Assembly (NCBI GenBank): GCA_035524595.1
Contig: DATKOP010000002.1
Span: 1 to 18,943, forward strand
Direction of reading: 5' to 3'
DNA length: 18,943 nucleotides
Source: CAIKZZ01 sp035524595
Lineage (GTDB): Bacteria > Pseudomonadota > Gammaproteobacteria > Steroidobacterales > Steroidobacteraceae
The position numbers and the translations under genes are program-made. Numbering within the stretch: the first letter of the stretch is position 1; every line of letters begins with the position of its first letter. Of the stretch, positions 1 to 13,448 are shown piece by piece. The notes beneath the pieces were generated by a model, which saw only the letters and a program-made list of their open reading frames with translations, was not told the origin of the DNA and did not search any database.

Positions 1-980
<980 letters not shown>

Positions 981-1024
981 AGAGAGCTCCGTGCAGTGCT
1001 CGAGGCCGGCATTCCCAACCGACG

Positions 1025-1651
1025 CTACAGGATACGCCTGCCGCTCGCCAGCAGGTACATCTCGGCGCTGCGCGCGCGCGACGCCGGTGGCTTCTTCATG
1101 CGGACCTTCTCGAATTCCCGCCGCACGGCGCGCAGCAATTCGTCGAAGCCCGCTCCCTGAAACACCTTGGCGAGCAGCACGCCACCCGGCCTTAACACTT
1201 CCCGGCTGAACTCGAGGGCGAGCTCGGCGAGATGCAGCTGGCGCGGCTGGTCGACAGCATCGATGCCGGACATATTGGGGGCCATGTCGGACATCACAAG
1301 ATCCACCGGCCGGCCGCCGAGCGCCTGCTTCAGGGCCGCGAGCGGCGCCGCCTCGCGAAAGTCGCCGAGGATGAAGGTCACCCCGGGCAGCGCATCCATC
1401 GGCAGGATGTCCAGTGCAAACACAGAACCCTTACCATTCAATGCCTTGGCCGCGTACTGGCTCCAGCCGCCCGGCGCCGCCCCGAGATCGACCACGACCA
1501 TCCCTGGCTTTAGGAGGTGCTCGGCGGCGTCAAGTTCCTCGAGCTTGAAGGCTGCCCTCGAGCGCAGGCCCTCCTTGCGGGCGCGCTGGACGTAGGCGTC
1601 GGAGTGGTGCTCCTTGAGCCACTGCTCGCTCGACTTGCTGCGCTTTGCCAT
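1025..1651 (-). CDS. rlmE: RlmE (FtsJ/RrmJ), 23S rRNA U2552 2'-O-ribose methyltransferase
   Basis: SAM-dependent methyltransferase that modifies the A-loop uridine (U2552 in E. coli) on the 50S subunit. The protein has 208 residues, matching the family. The SAM-binding motif DLGAAPGGWSQ is at 55-65, and the K-D-K-E catalytic tetrad is intact at K36, D122 (in SDMAPNMSG), K162 and E197. The ATG at 1651 is preceded by GAGG at a suitable distance. It is divergent from yhbY (46 nt apart) and lies upstream of ftsH in an apparent rlmE-ftsH operon. In E. coli this operon is heat-shock induced; I see no convincing sigma-32 promoter in the short gap here, though the control region could lie inside yhbY. 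Confidence 0.97.
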   Translation of the reverse strand: MAKRSKSSEQWLKEHHSDAYVQRARKEGLRSRAAFKLEELDAAEHLLKPGMVVVDLGAAPGGWSQYAAKALNGKGSVFALDILPMDALPGVTFILGDFREAAPLAALKQALGGRPVDLVMSDMAPNMSGIDAVDQPRQLHLAELALEFSREVLRPGGVLLAKVFQGAGFDELLRAVRREFEKVRMKKPPASRARSAEMYLLASGRRIL

Positions 1652-1685
1652 CGTCGCCTCGCACCGTGGCCGCCCCGGCCGTCCC

Positions 1686-1691
1686 TATAAT
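1686..1691 (+). promoter_or_regulatory. Consensus -10 box (TATAAT) immediately before yhbY
   Basis: A perfect TATAAT ends six bases before the yhbY ATG. Transcription normally starts about seven bases past a -10 box, which here is the A of the ATG, so the message may be leaderless. No good -35 hexamer lies 16-18 bases upstream, and no Shine-Dalgarno sequence can fit in the gap. Confidence 0.6.
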
Positions 1692-1697
1692 GTGCGC

Positions 1698-1994
1698 ATG
1701 CAGCTGAACGAACGCCAGAAGAAGCACCTGCGCCGGCTCGGACACCCGCTGCACCCGCTGGTCACGCTCGGCAACGCCGGGCTCACCGACGGCGTCGCCG
1801 CCGAGCTCGAGCGCGCGCTCGCCGATCACGAGCTCGTCAAGGCCCGGGCCCGGCTCGGCGACCGCGAGGCCCGCGACGCCGCCTTCGCGTCGCTCGCGAC
1901 GCGCACCTCGAGCACGCTCGTGCAGCGCATCGGCAACGTCGCGCTGTTCTTCCGCCCGAACCCGAAGCTGACGCGGATCGTGCTGCCGGACTAG
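1698..1994 (+). CDS. yhbY: YhbY, CRM-domain RNA-binding 50S assembly factor
   Basis: Small CRM-domain (IF3-C-like fold) protein that binds pre-50S particles in E. coli. It has 98 residues; E. coli YhbY has 97. The N-terminal KHLRRLGHPLHPLVTLGNAG segment carries the CRM loop (GNAGLT), and the C-terminus ends with NVALFFRPNPKLTRIVLP, typical of the family. The ATG at 1698 was chosen by homology; upstream in-frame codons run into rlmE antisense and are not conserved. No Shine-Dalgarno is visible and a TATAAT box abuts the start (see promoter). It diverges from rlmE, so two 50S-maturation genes share one intergenic region. Its TAG stop overlaps the stop of the convergent DUF4149 gene through a shared CTAG. 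Confidence 0.93.
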   Translation: MQLNERQKKHLRRLGHPLHPLVTLGNAGLTDGVAAELERALADHELVKARARLGDREARDAAFASLATRTSSTLVQRIGNVALFFRPNPKLTRIVLPD

Positions 1995-2404
1995 GTGCGC
2001 AGCTCGCGCACCAGCGCGACCGTGACCCAGACCGCCGCCGCCCAGTACAGCGCGCTCGCGAGCGCGTGCCAGGCGGCGAACGCCGACGCCCCGCCGGCGC
2101 CGGCCGCGCGCGCGGCGTCGAGGAGCGGCCGCACCCCGAAGTGGCTCGCCGCGAGCAGCAGCGCCGGACCGACCGCCGCCGCGCGCCCGCCCGGCGGCGC
2201 CGCCGGCGCGCGCGGCGCGAGCGCGACGAGCGCCGCCGCGATGGCCGCCGAGAGCGCCGTCGCGATGCCGAACAGCGCCCCGGCGACGGTGCCCGCGAGG
2301 TGGCGGTCGTCGAGCACGGCGAACAGCGCCGGCGCGACGACCGCGCCGAGCGTCAGCAGCAGGCCGGCCCAGAATGCGAGCAGCAGCCGGCGCGCCAGCC
2401 TCAC
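1991..2404 (-). CDS. DUF4149-type four-helix membrane protein, function unknown
   Basis: A 137-residue, Ala/Leu-rich integral membrane protein. Four hydrophobic segments are visible at about 6-28, 38-64, 75-91 and 109-132, separated by short polar loops. The block VAPALFAVLDDRHLAGTVAG after helix 1 resembles the DUF4149 family that often sits beside greA in beta- and gammaproteobacteria (family assignment from memory of the pattern). No catalytic or metal-binding motif is evident; a lone His and Trp lie in helices 3-4. It starts with GTG inside the greA stop (GTGA overlap), so its translation is probably coupled to greA. Its TAG stop shares CTAG with the yhbY stop. It is the only protein in the window without a known role. 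Confidence 0.8.
   Translation of the reverse strand: MRLARRLLLAFWAGLLLTLGAVVAPALFAVLDDRHLAGTVAGALFGIATALSAAIAAALVALAPRAPAAPPGGRAAAVGPALLLAASHFGVRPLLDAARAAGAGGASAFAAWHALASALYWAAAVWVTVALVRELRT
1994..2012. terminator. GC hairpin at the yhbY / DUF4149 convergent junction
   Basis: A 7-bp perfect inverted repeat (GGTGCGC / GCGCACC, 5-nt loop) begins at the last base of the yhbY stop. It lies within the final codons of the convergent gene. There is no U-tract, so this is only a terminator-like hairpin and could be a chance product of high G+C. Confidence 0.25.
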
Positions 2405-2873
2405 TCGTAGCGGACCGCGACGATCTCGTAGGAGCGCACGCCGCCGGGCGCCTGCACCTCGACGGTGTCGCCCTCCTCCTTGCCGACCAGCGCGCGCGCG
2501 ATCGGCGAGGTGACCGCGATCAGCCCCTGGCGGATGTCGGCCTCGTCCTCGCCGACCACCTGGTAGGTGACGCGCACGCCGTCCTCGGTGCCCTCGAGCT
2601 CGACGGTCGTGCCGAACACGACCTTGCCGGTCTGCGGCAGCTTCGAGACGTCGATGATCTCGGTGTGCGACAGGCGGTGCTCGATCTCCTTGATGCGGCC
2701 CTCGATGAAGCCCTGCTGGTCGCGGGCCGCGTGGTACTCGGCGTTCTCGGACAGGTCGCCGTGGCCGCGCGCCTCGGCGATCGCCTTGATCACGGCCGGG
2801 CGCTCCTCGGACTTCAGGCGCTTGAGCTCCGCGCGCAGGCGCTCCGCGCCGCGCACGGTGATGGGACTGCGCT

Positions 2874-2877
<4 letters not shown>
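2401..2877 (-). CDS. greA: GreA, transcript cleavage/elongation factor
   Basis: Binds the RNA polymerase secondary channel and stimulates hydrolysis of backtracked RNA. It has 158 residues, the family length. The N-terminal coiled coil spans about 8-75; at its tip GDLSENAEY carries the catalytic acidic pair D41 and E44. The C-terminal FKBP-like domain follows, with SPIARALVGKEEGDTV near 125-140. The start is GTG at 2877, overlapping the carB stop by four bases (GTGA), and the stop overlaps the next gene the same way. A carA-carB-greA operon is known in Pseudomonas aeruginosa, so this layout is ancestral rather than odd. A role of the neighbouring carAB leader in its expression is inferred. 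Confidence 0.97.
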
Positions 2878-6098
<3,221 letters not shown>

Positions 6099-6116
6099 GG
6101 GTCGGTCTTCGGTTCC

Positions 6117-7313
6117 TCAGCCTTCGGCGACGCCGGTCTGCTCCGGCGCCGCCTTGGTGACCTCGCGCGCGCGCAGCTGGGACTGCAGGCGGCGCAGCAT
6201 CAGGTGCACGAAGTGCTCGAACAGCCCGGCGACGTCGTGCGGCCCCGGGCTCGCCTCCGGGTGGCCCTGGAAGCTGAAGGCCGCCCGGTCGGTGAACTCG
6301 AGTCCCTGCAGCGAGCCGTCGAACAGCGAGCGGTGGGTCGCGCGCACGTTCGGCGGCAGCGTCGACTCCTCGACCGCGAAGCCGTGGTTCTGGCTCGTGA
6401 TCAGCACCCGCCCGGTGTCGAGCTCCTGCACCGGGTGGTTGGCGCCGTGGTGGCCGAACTTCATCTTGACGGTGCGCCCGCCCGCGGCGAGACCGAGCAG
6501 CTGGTGGCCGAGGCAGATGCCGAACACCGGCACGTCGGTCGCGAGGAACTCCTTGATCGCCGCGATCGCGTAGTCGCAAGGCTCGGGGTCGCCGGGGCCG
6601 TTCGACAGGAAGATGCCGTCCGGGCTCATCGCCAGCGTCGTCTCGGCCGGCGTCTGCGCCGGCACCACGGTCACGCGGCAGCCGTGATCGGCGAGCAGCC
6701 TCAGGATGTTGCGCTTGATGCCGTAGTCGTAGGCGACCACGTGCAGGCGCTGCGCGGCGCGCACCGGCCGCTCGGCGGCGCCGTTGAAGTGCGTGCCGTC
6801 GTTCCACTGGTAGGGGCGCTTGGCCGAGACCACCTTGGCGAGGTCCATGCCCTTGAGGCCCGGGAACTTCTTCGCGGCGCGCACCGCGGCCGCGGCGTCG
6901 ACGGTCTCGCCGGTCATGATGCAGCCGGCGAGCGCGCCCTTCTCGCGCAGGATCCGCGTCAGCTGGCGGGTGTCGATGTCGGCGATCGCGACCAGCTTGC
7001 CGCGCTTCAGGAAGCTCTGCAGCGACTCGGCCGCGCGCCAGCTCGAGTGCAAGAGCGGCAGGTCGCGGATCACGAGGCCGGCCGCGTAGATCGCCGCGGC
7101 CTCGAGGTCCTCGGGGGTCGCGCCGGTGTTGCCGATGTGCGGGTACGTCAGCGTGACGATCTGGCGGCTGTAGGACGGGTCGGTCAGGATCTCCTGATAC
7201 CCGGTCATCGCCGTATTGAAGACTACCTCGCCGGTCGAGTTGCCCTTGGCGCCGATGGAAATACCCCGGAAGACCGTGCCGTCTTCCAGGGCGAGTACTG
7301 CGGGCGTCGTCAA
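6117..7313 (-). CDS. carA: CarA, carbamoyl-phosphate synthase small (glutaminase) subunit
   Basis: Class I glutamine amidotransferase subunit that hydrolyses glutamine and passes ammonia to CarB. The N-terminal CPSase domain (1-150) is followed by the amidotransferase domain with an intact triad: C267 in GICLGHQ, H351 and E353 in QGHPEASPGPHD. It has 398 residues; E. coli CarA has 382, the excess being a charged C-terminal tail (about 382-398). The start is TTG at 7313: an in-frame TGA lies two codons upstream, GGGAG sits six bases before the TTG, and MTTPAVLALEDGTVF then matches the family opening. A rare start codon may lower CarA output. An 8-codon upstream frame overlaps this TTG. Confidence 0.98.
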   Translation of the reverse strand: MTTPAVLALEDGTVFRGISIGAKGNSTGEVVFNTAMTGYQEILTDPSYSRQIVTLTYPHIGNTGATPEDLEAAAIYAAGLVIRDLPLLHSSWRAAESLQSFLKRGKLVAIADIDTRQLTRILREKGALAGCIMTGETVDAAAAVRAAKKFPGLKGMDLAKVVSAKRPYQWNDGTHFNGAAERPVRAAQRLHVVAYDYGIKRNILRLLADHGCRVTVVPAQTPAETTLAMSPDGIFLSNGPGDPEPCDYAIAAIKEFLATDVPVFGICLGHQLLGLAAGGRTVKMKFGHHGANHPVQELDTGRVLITSQNHGFAVEESTLPPNVRATHRSLFDGSLQGLEFTDRAAFSFQGHPEASPGPHDVAGLFEHFVHLMLRRLQSQLRAREVTKAAPEQTGVAEG

Positions 7314-7336
7314 GGCTCACTCCCGTGGCGAGTCAT
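7310..7336 (-). other. Eight-codon upstream ORF whose stop overlaps the carA start
   Basis: An ATG at 7336 opens MTRHGSEP, and its TGA stop overlaps the carA TTG as TTGA. The only ribosome-binding-like sequence (GAGGG) abuts the ATG at too short a distance, so translation is doubtful. It may be a coupling or leader peptide, or chance. Confidence 0.25.
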
Positions 7337-7379
7337 CCCTCGCGGGGCGTAACCACCGGTTCTGGGCCGCAGATGCGCA

Positions 7380-7415
7380 AAGCGGGTGGAGCCTTGGTGA
7401 AGACTCCGCCCGCTT
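7380..7415 (-). promoter_or_regulatory. Strong hairpin in the carA leader / after dapB
   Basis: Two arms of 12 bases (7380-7391 and 7404-7415) pair with one mismatch in the carA-sense transcript (a G-U wobble on the other strand) around a 12-nt loop. Only three U residues follow in the carA sense, so it is a poor intrinsic terminator. It could be a weak dapB terminator, an attenuator or a stabilising stem. The rest of 7314-7499 holds the -10 box and the small upstream ORF listed here. Confidence 0.45.
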
Positions 7416-7451
7416 CAGTCGTTACGGCGTGGATTTCCGATCCGGGCCGGT

Positions 7452-7457
7452 ATTTTA
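7452..7457 (-). promoter_or_regulatory. Candidate carAB promoter -10 (TAAAAT)
   Basis: TAAAAT is the one A/T-rich hexamer in the 186-nt gap before carA and matches the -10 consensus at five of six positions. The -35 region 17 bases upstream (TGGTGC) is weak, suggesting an activated or constitutively weak promoter. It would give a leader of about 130 nt containing the hairpin. I saw no clear ArgR box. Confidence 0.4.
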
Positions 7458-7499
7458 CGACAGCGGCCTGCGCCGCACCAGCCCGGCAAGCGATCCCGG

Positions 7500-8333
7500 T
7501 CAGCCGAAACCGAGGACGTTGCCCATCGTGTAGCGCCCGGCGGCCCGGCCGCGCAGCCACTCGGCGGCACGCAGCGCGCCGTAGGCGAAGGTCATCCGGT
7601 CGTGCGCGCGGTGCGTGAGCTCGAGCCGCTCGCCCGGCCCCGCGTACAGCACCGTGTGCTCGCCGACGATGTCGCCGCCTCGCAGCACCGCGAAGCCGAT
7701 CGAGCCCGCGCGCCGCGGCCCGGCGGCGGTGCCGCGCGCGGCCGCGGCCACCTCCTTGAGCTCCTCGCCGCGCCCGGCGGCGGCGGCCTCGCCGAGCCGC
7801 AGCGCCGTCCCCGAGGGGGCGTCGACCTTGTAGCGGTGATGCGCCTCCAGCACCTCGATGTCGTACTCCGGCGGCAGCGCGGCAGCAGCCCGCTCAACGA
7901 GTTGCGACAGCAAGTTAATGCCGAGGCTCGTGTTCGGGGCGACGAGCAGCGCGATCCGCGCGACCGCGGCGTCGATCGCGGCCAGGGTGGCACCATCGAG
8001 GCCGGTGGTGCCGACCAGCAGCGGGCAGCCGCGGGCGACGCAGGCCGCGAGGTTGCCGCGCACGGCGTCGGCCACGGTGAAGTCGAGCGCCACCTCGGCG
8101 CGCGCGAGAGCCGCCGCGGGCTCGGCGGTCACCACCGTGCCGAACCGGCGGTTGAGGCCGGCGACGTCGCCGGCGTCGGCGCCGAGCGCGGGGCTCTCGG
8201 GCGAGGCGAGCGCGCCGACCAGCTCGAACTCGGTGCTGTCGTGGATCGCGTGGATGAGGCTGCGGCCCATGCGCCCGGTCGCGCCGAGCACCGCGACGCG
8301 CACCGGCGGCAGCGCGGCGGGCGGCGCGCTCAC
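7500..8333 (-). CDS. dapB: DapB, 4-hydroxy-tetrahydrodipicolinate reductase
   Basis: NAD(P)H-dependent reductase of the diaminopimelate/lysine pathway, supplying peptidoglycan and lysine precursors. It has 277 residues; E. coli DapB has 273. The nucleotide-binding loop GATGRMG is at 17-23, followed by VGTTG (107-111) and APNTSLGIN (132-140). The signature EAHHRYKVDAPSGTAL has catalytic H165 and K169, equivalent to E. coli H159 and K163. The GTG start at 8333 was chosen because it overlaps the dnaJ stop (GTGA) and places the Rossmann strand 10 residues in; the long in-frame extension upstream is dnaJ in the wrong frame. Coupling to dnaJ makes it the last gene of the chaperone operon, as the same order in Pseudomonas suggests. 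Confidence 0.97.
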   Translation of the reverse strand: MSAPPAALPPVRVAVLGATGRMGRSLIHAIHDSTEFELVGALASPESPALGADAGDVAGLNRRFGTVVTAEPAAALARAEVALDFTVADAVRGNLAACVARGCPLLVGTTGLDGATLAAIDAAVARIALLVAPNTSLGINLLSQLVERAAAALPPEYDIEVLEAHHRYKVDAPSGTALRLGEAAAAGRGEELKEVAAAARGTAAGPRRAGSIGFAVLRGGDIVGEHTVLYAGPGERLELTHRAHDRMTFAYGALRAAEWLRGRAAGRYTMGNVLGFG

Positions 8334-9454
8334 CGGCTGATGCCCTCGAAGAACTTCTTGACGCCGTCGAGCCAGGTGGCCTCGCGCGGGTTGTGGTGCT
8401 TGGGGTTCTTCTTGAGCGAGGCGTCGAGCTTCTTCAGGAGGTCGCGTTGCTCGGCCGACAGGTTGACGGGCGTCTCGACCACGACCCGGCAGTAGAGGTC
8501 GCCGGTGGCCCCGCCGCGCACCGGCCGCACGCCCTTGCCCTTGAGGCGGAACACCCGCCCGGACTGGGTCTCGGTCGGCACCTTGATCGAGGCGTGCCCG
8601 CCGAGCGTCGGCACCTCGACCTCGCCGCCGAGCGCCGCGATCGTGAACGCGACCGGCACCTCGCAGGAGAGGTCCGCGCCCTCGCGCTCGAAGATCTCGT
8701 GCTTCCTGACCGCGACCTCGACGTACAGGTCGCCCGGCGGACCGCCGTTGCGGCCGGCCTCGCCCTCGCCCGAGAGGCGGATGCGATCGCCGCTGTCGAC
8801 GCCGGCCGGCACCTTGACCTGCAGCGTGCGCGGGCGGCGCACGCGGCCCTGCCCGTAGCAGCTGTCGCAGGGCTGCTCGATGATGCTGCCGCGGCCCTTG
8901 CAGCGCGGGCAGGTCTGCTGGACGGCGAAGAAGCCCTGTTGCATCCGCACCTGGCCGACGCCGCCGCAGGTCGTGCAGCGCACCGGGGTGCTGCCCTTGG
9001 CGGCGCCGCTGCCTGAGCAGGTCTCGCACTCGCTGAGCGTCGTCAGCTCGATCTCGGCGGCATGGCCGAACACCGCCTGCTCGAGGTCGAGCTCGAGCTC
9101 GTAGCGCAGGTCCGCGCCGCGAAACACCTGCCGGCCGCCCCGGCGCCCGCCGCCGAAGATGTCGCCGAACACCTCGCCGAAGATGTCGCCGAAGACCTCG
9201 CCCGGGTCCACGCCCTGGCCGCGGCCGGGCTCGAGGCCGGCGTGGCCGAACTGGTCGTAGGCGGCCCGCTTCTGCGGGTCGGAGAGCACCTCGTAGGCCT
9301 CCTTGGCCTCCTTGAAGGACTCCTCGGCCGAGGTGTCGCCGGAGTTGCGGTCCGGATGGTGCTTCATCGCGAGCCGGCGGTAGGCCTTCTTGATCTCGGC
9401 GTCGCTCGCGGTCCGCTCGAGCTCAAGGACCTGGTAGTAGTCGCGCTTCGCCAT
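8330..9454 (-). CDS. dnaJ: DnaJ, Hsp40 co-chaperone
   Basis: Delivers substrates to DnaK and stimulates its ATPase. It has 374 residues with full type I architecture. The J domain (1-70) has HPD at 33-35. A short Gly/Phe region (about 70-105) contains a doubled GEVFGDIF (85-100). The zinc domain has four CxxCxGxG repeats (CETCSGSG, CTTCGGVG, CPRCKGRG, CDSCYGQG). The C-terminal substrate domain ends DGVKKFFEGISR, like E. coli. The ATG at 9454 has GAGGG upstream. It lies 82 nt after dnaK, with a perfect hairpin between them, and overlaps dapB by four bases. Confidence 0.99.
   Translation of the reverse strand: MAKRDYYQVLELERTASDAEIKKAYRRLAMKHHPDRNSGDTSAEESFKEAKEAYEVLSDPQKRAAYDQFGHAGLEPGRGQGVDPGEVFGDIFGEVFGDIFGGGRRGGRQVFRGADLRYELELDLEQAVFGHAAEIELTTLSECETCSGSGAAKGSTPVRCTTCGGVGQVRMQQGFFAVQQTCPRCKGRGSIIEQPCDSCYGQGRVRRPRTLQVKVPAGVDSGDRIRLSGEGEAGRNGGPPGDLYVEVAVRKHEIFEREGADLSCEVPVAFTIAALGGEVEVPTLGGHASIKVPTETQSGRVFRLKGKGVRPVRGGATGDLYCRVVVETPVNLSAEQRDLLKKLDASLKKNPKHHNPREATWLDGVKKFFEGISR
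9155..9202 (-). repeat. 24-bp tandem duplication inside dnaJ
   Basis: Two adjacent 24-base units (9155-9178 and 9179-9202) differ at one base and encode the doubled GEVFGDIF of the Gly/Phe region. E. coli DnaJ has a similar, diverged DIFGDVFGDIF, so the protein motif is family-wide. The near-identity at DNA level suggests recent duplication or homogenisation. Confidence 0.8.
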
Positions 9455-9478
9455 GCACCCTCAGCTCCCCCACGAGCG

Positions 9479-9509
9479 CGCCGCCGCAGGTCGGCGACCT
9501 GCGGCGGCG
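9479..9509 (-). other. Perfect 14-bp hairpin in the dnaK-dnaJ gap
   Basis: Arms 9479-9492 and 9496-9509 are perfectly complementary around a GGC/GCC triloop. No U-tract follows in the dnaK-to-dnaJ direction, so it is not a standard terminator. It may partially terminate, protect the dnaK 3' end, or mark a processing site that gives more DnaK than DnaJ. Confidence 0.6.
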
Positions 9510-9536
9510 GTTCTCTTCATAGCGGACCGGGAGCCC

Positions 9537-11474
<1,938 letters not shown>

Positions 11475-11514
11475 GGCTGTGCTCCTGAAGCGGATCCGGA
11501 ATTCGTTATGGCCT

Positions 11515-11542
11515 AGATGTGGCCGCGGCGCCGCTTCTCAAG
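11515..11542 (-). promoter_or_regulatory. Sigma-32-like promoter before dnaK
   Basis: CTTGAGA (11536-11542), a 13-base spacer and CCACATCT (11515-11522) match the RpoH consensus CTTGAAA/CCCCATNT at all but two positions. The -35 overlaps the grpE stop codon. Transcription would start about 35 nt before dnaK. This is a motif match by eye. Confidence 0.5.
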
Positions 11543-12104
11543 CGTCCGGGGCCCGGGCGACGATGACCCGCGCCGGCCGCAGCACCCGGCCGTTCAGCAC
11601 GTAGCCCTTCTGGATCGTGCGCAGCACGGTGTTGGGCGGCTGGGCGGCGCTCGGCTCGGCCAGCATCGCCTCGTGCTCGGCCGGGTTGAAGGCCCCGCCG
11701 GCGGGGTCGAGCTCGGCGATGCCGGCCTTCTCGAAGGCCTTCAAGAGCAGCCGGTGGGTCGCCGCCTGGCCCTCCAGGAGGCTCTTGGCGTCCGCGTGCT
11801 GGGCGTTCGCGAGCGCGAGCTCGAAGCCGTCCAGGGCCGGCAGGAGCTCCTGCGCGAAGCGCTCGACGGCGTAGTTGCGGGTGGTCTCGAGGTCGCGCGC
11901 GGCGCGCTTTCTGAAGTTGTCGAACTCCGCGAGTACGCGCACGTACTGATTGAAGTTCTCCTCGGCCTTCTGGCGCGCGGTGGCGAGCTCCTGCTCGAGG
12001 GCCGCGAGATCCGGGCGGAAGGCGTCACCGTCGAGGATCGCGGTGGCGTCCGGGTCGTGGCCGGGGGCGTCGGCGGCGCTCGGGGGGCTCTTGGGATCGG
12101 TCAT
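11538..12104 (-). CDS. grpE: GrpE, nucleotide exchange factor of DnaK
   Basis: Releases ADP from DnaK and acts as a thermosensor in relatives. It has 188 residues; E. coli GrpE has 197. A disordered acidic N-terminus (1-30) leads to a long coiled coil (about 33-90, with NQYVRVLAEFDNFRKRAARD), a helical bundle, and the C-terminal beta wing (VLRTIQKGYVLNGRVLRPARVIVA). The ATG at 12104 was preferred over an upstream in-frame ATG at 12182: MTDPKSPPS is a normal GrpE beginning, GGAG sits eight bases before it, and the upstream extension would swallow the promoter region. It follows hrcA by 93 nt and has its own heat-shock-type promoter. Confidence 0.97.
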   Translation of the reverse strand: MTDPKSPPSAADAPGHDPDATAILDGDAFRPDLAALEQELATARQKAEENFNQYVRVLAEFDNFRKRAARDLETTRNYAVERFAQELLPALDGFELALANAQHADAKSLLEGQAATHRLLLKAFEKAGIAELDPAGGAFNPAEHEAMLAEPSAAQPPNTVLRTIQKGYVLNGRVLRPARVIVARAPDA

Positions 12105-12154
12105 CGAGGGCTCTCCGCAGGGTCCGGCGCGAGGCTCGGGCGCGCCGGCGCGGA

Positions 12155-12183
12155 GGATGGGGGCTTCCCGCCCCCAATTCAAG
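12155..12183 (-). promoter_or_regulatory. Sigma-32-like promoter before grpE
   Basis: CCCTTGAA with its CTTGAA core at 12178-12183, then 15 bases, then CCCCAT at 12157-12162 (CCCCATCC in full). This closely follows the E. coli groE-type RpoH promoter. The start would lie about 45 nt before grpE. The spacer and -10 also form a small GGGGGC/GCCCCC hairpin. The remaining bases of the hrcA-grpE gap show nothing else recognisable. Confidence 0.7.
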
Positions 12184-12197
12184 GGCTTGAGCGCCCC

Positions 12198-13298
<1,101 letters not shown>

Positions 13299-13345
13299 GC
13301 TCAATAAGCCCCTGTCCGCAAAAGGGTTTCACGCCGACTGCGGCG

Positions 13346-13375
13346 AATCTAGCGAGCCGCTGCCGAAGGTGTCAA
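13346..13375 (-). promoter_or_regulatory. Sigma-70-like promoter for hrcA
   Basis: A perfect TTGACA (13370-13375), an 18-base spacer and TAGATT (13346-13351, four of six matches). The start would lie about 40 nt before hrcA. It looks vegetative, in contrast to the sigma-32-like boxes before grpE and dnaK. Confidence 0.6.
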
Positions 13376-13391
13376 GGCGCGCGTTCGCGCC
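13376..13391. promoter_or_regulatory. 16-bp inverted repeat abutting the hrcA -35
   Basis: GGCGCG and CGCGCC flank a CGTT loop and lie directly upstream of the TTGACA box, between it and nadK. It is a possible operator for either divergent gene. It does not resemble CIRCE, and GC-only arms occur by chance easily in this genome. Confidence 0.25.
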
Positions 13392-13427
13392 GATTTCCCG
13401 CCGGGGTGCCGCCGGCGCGAGCGCGCG

Positions 13428-13436
13428 TGTTAAGTT
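13428..13436 (+). promoter_or_regulatory. Extended -10 candidate for nadK
   Basis: TG-T-TAAGTT fits an extended -10 pattern (TGnTAnnnT) twelve bases before the nadK ATG. The transcript would begin only about six bases before the start codon, agreeing with the absence of a Shine-Dalgarno. No -35 is visible. Confidence 0.35.
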
Positions 13437-13448
13437 GCCGCCACCCTC

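Noticed and set aside
13350..13376. A possible degenerate CIRCE overlapping the hrcA promoter
   Set aside because: Only about five of nine positions match in each arm and the arms are not complementary to one another; the same bases are better explained as TTGACA and -10 boxes.
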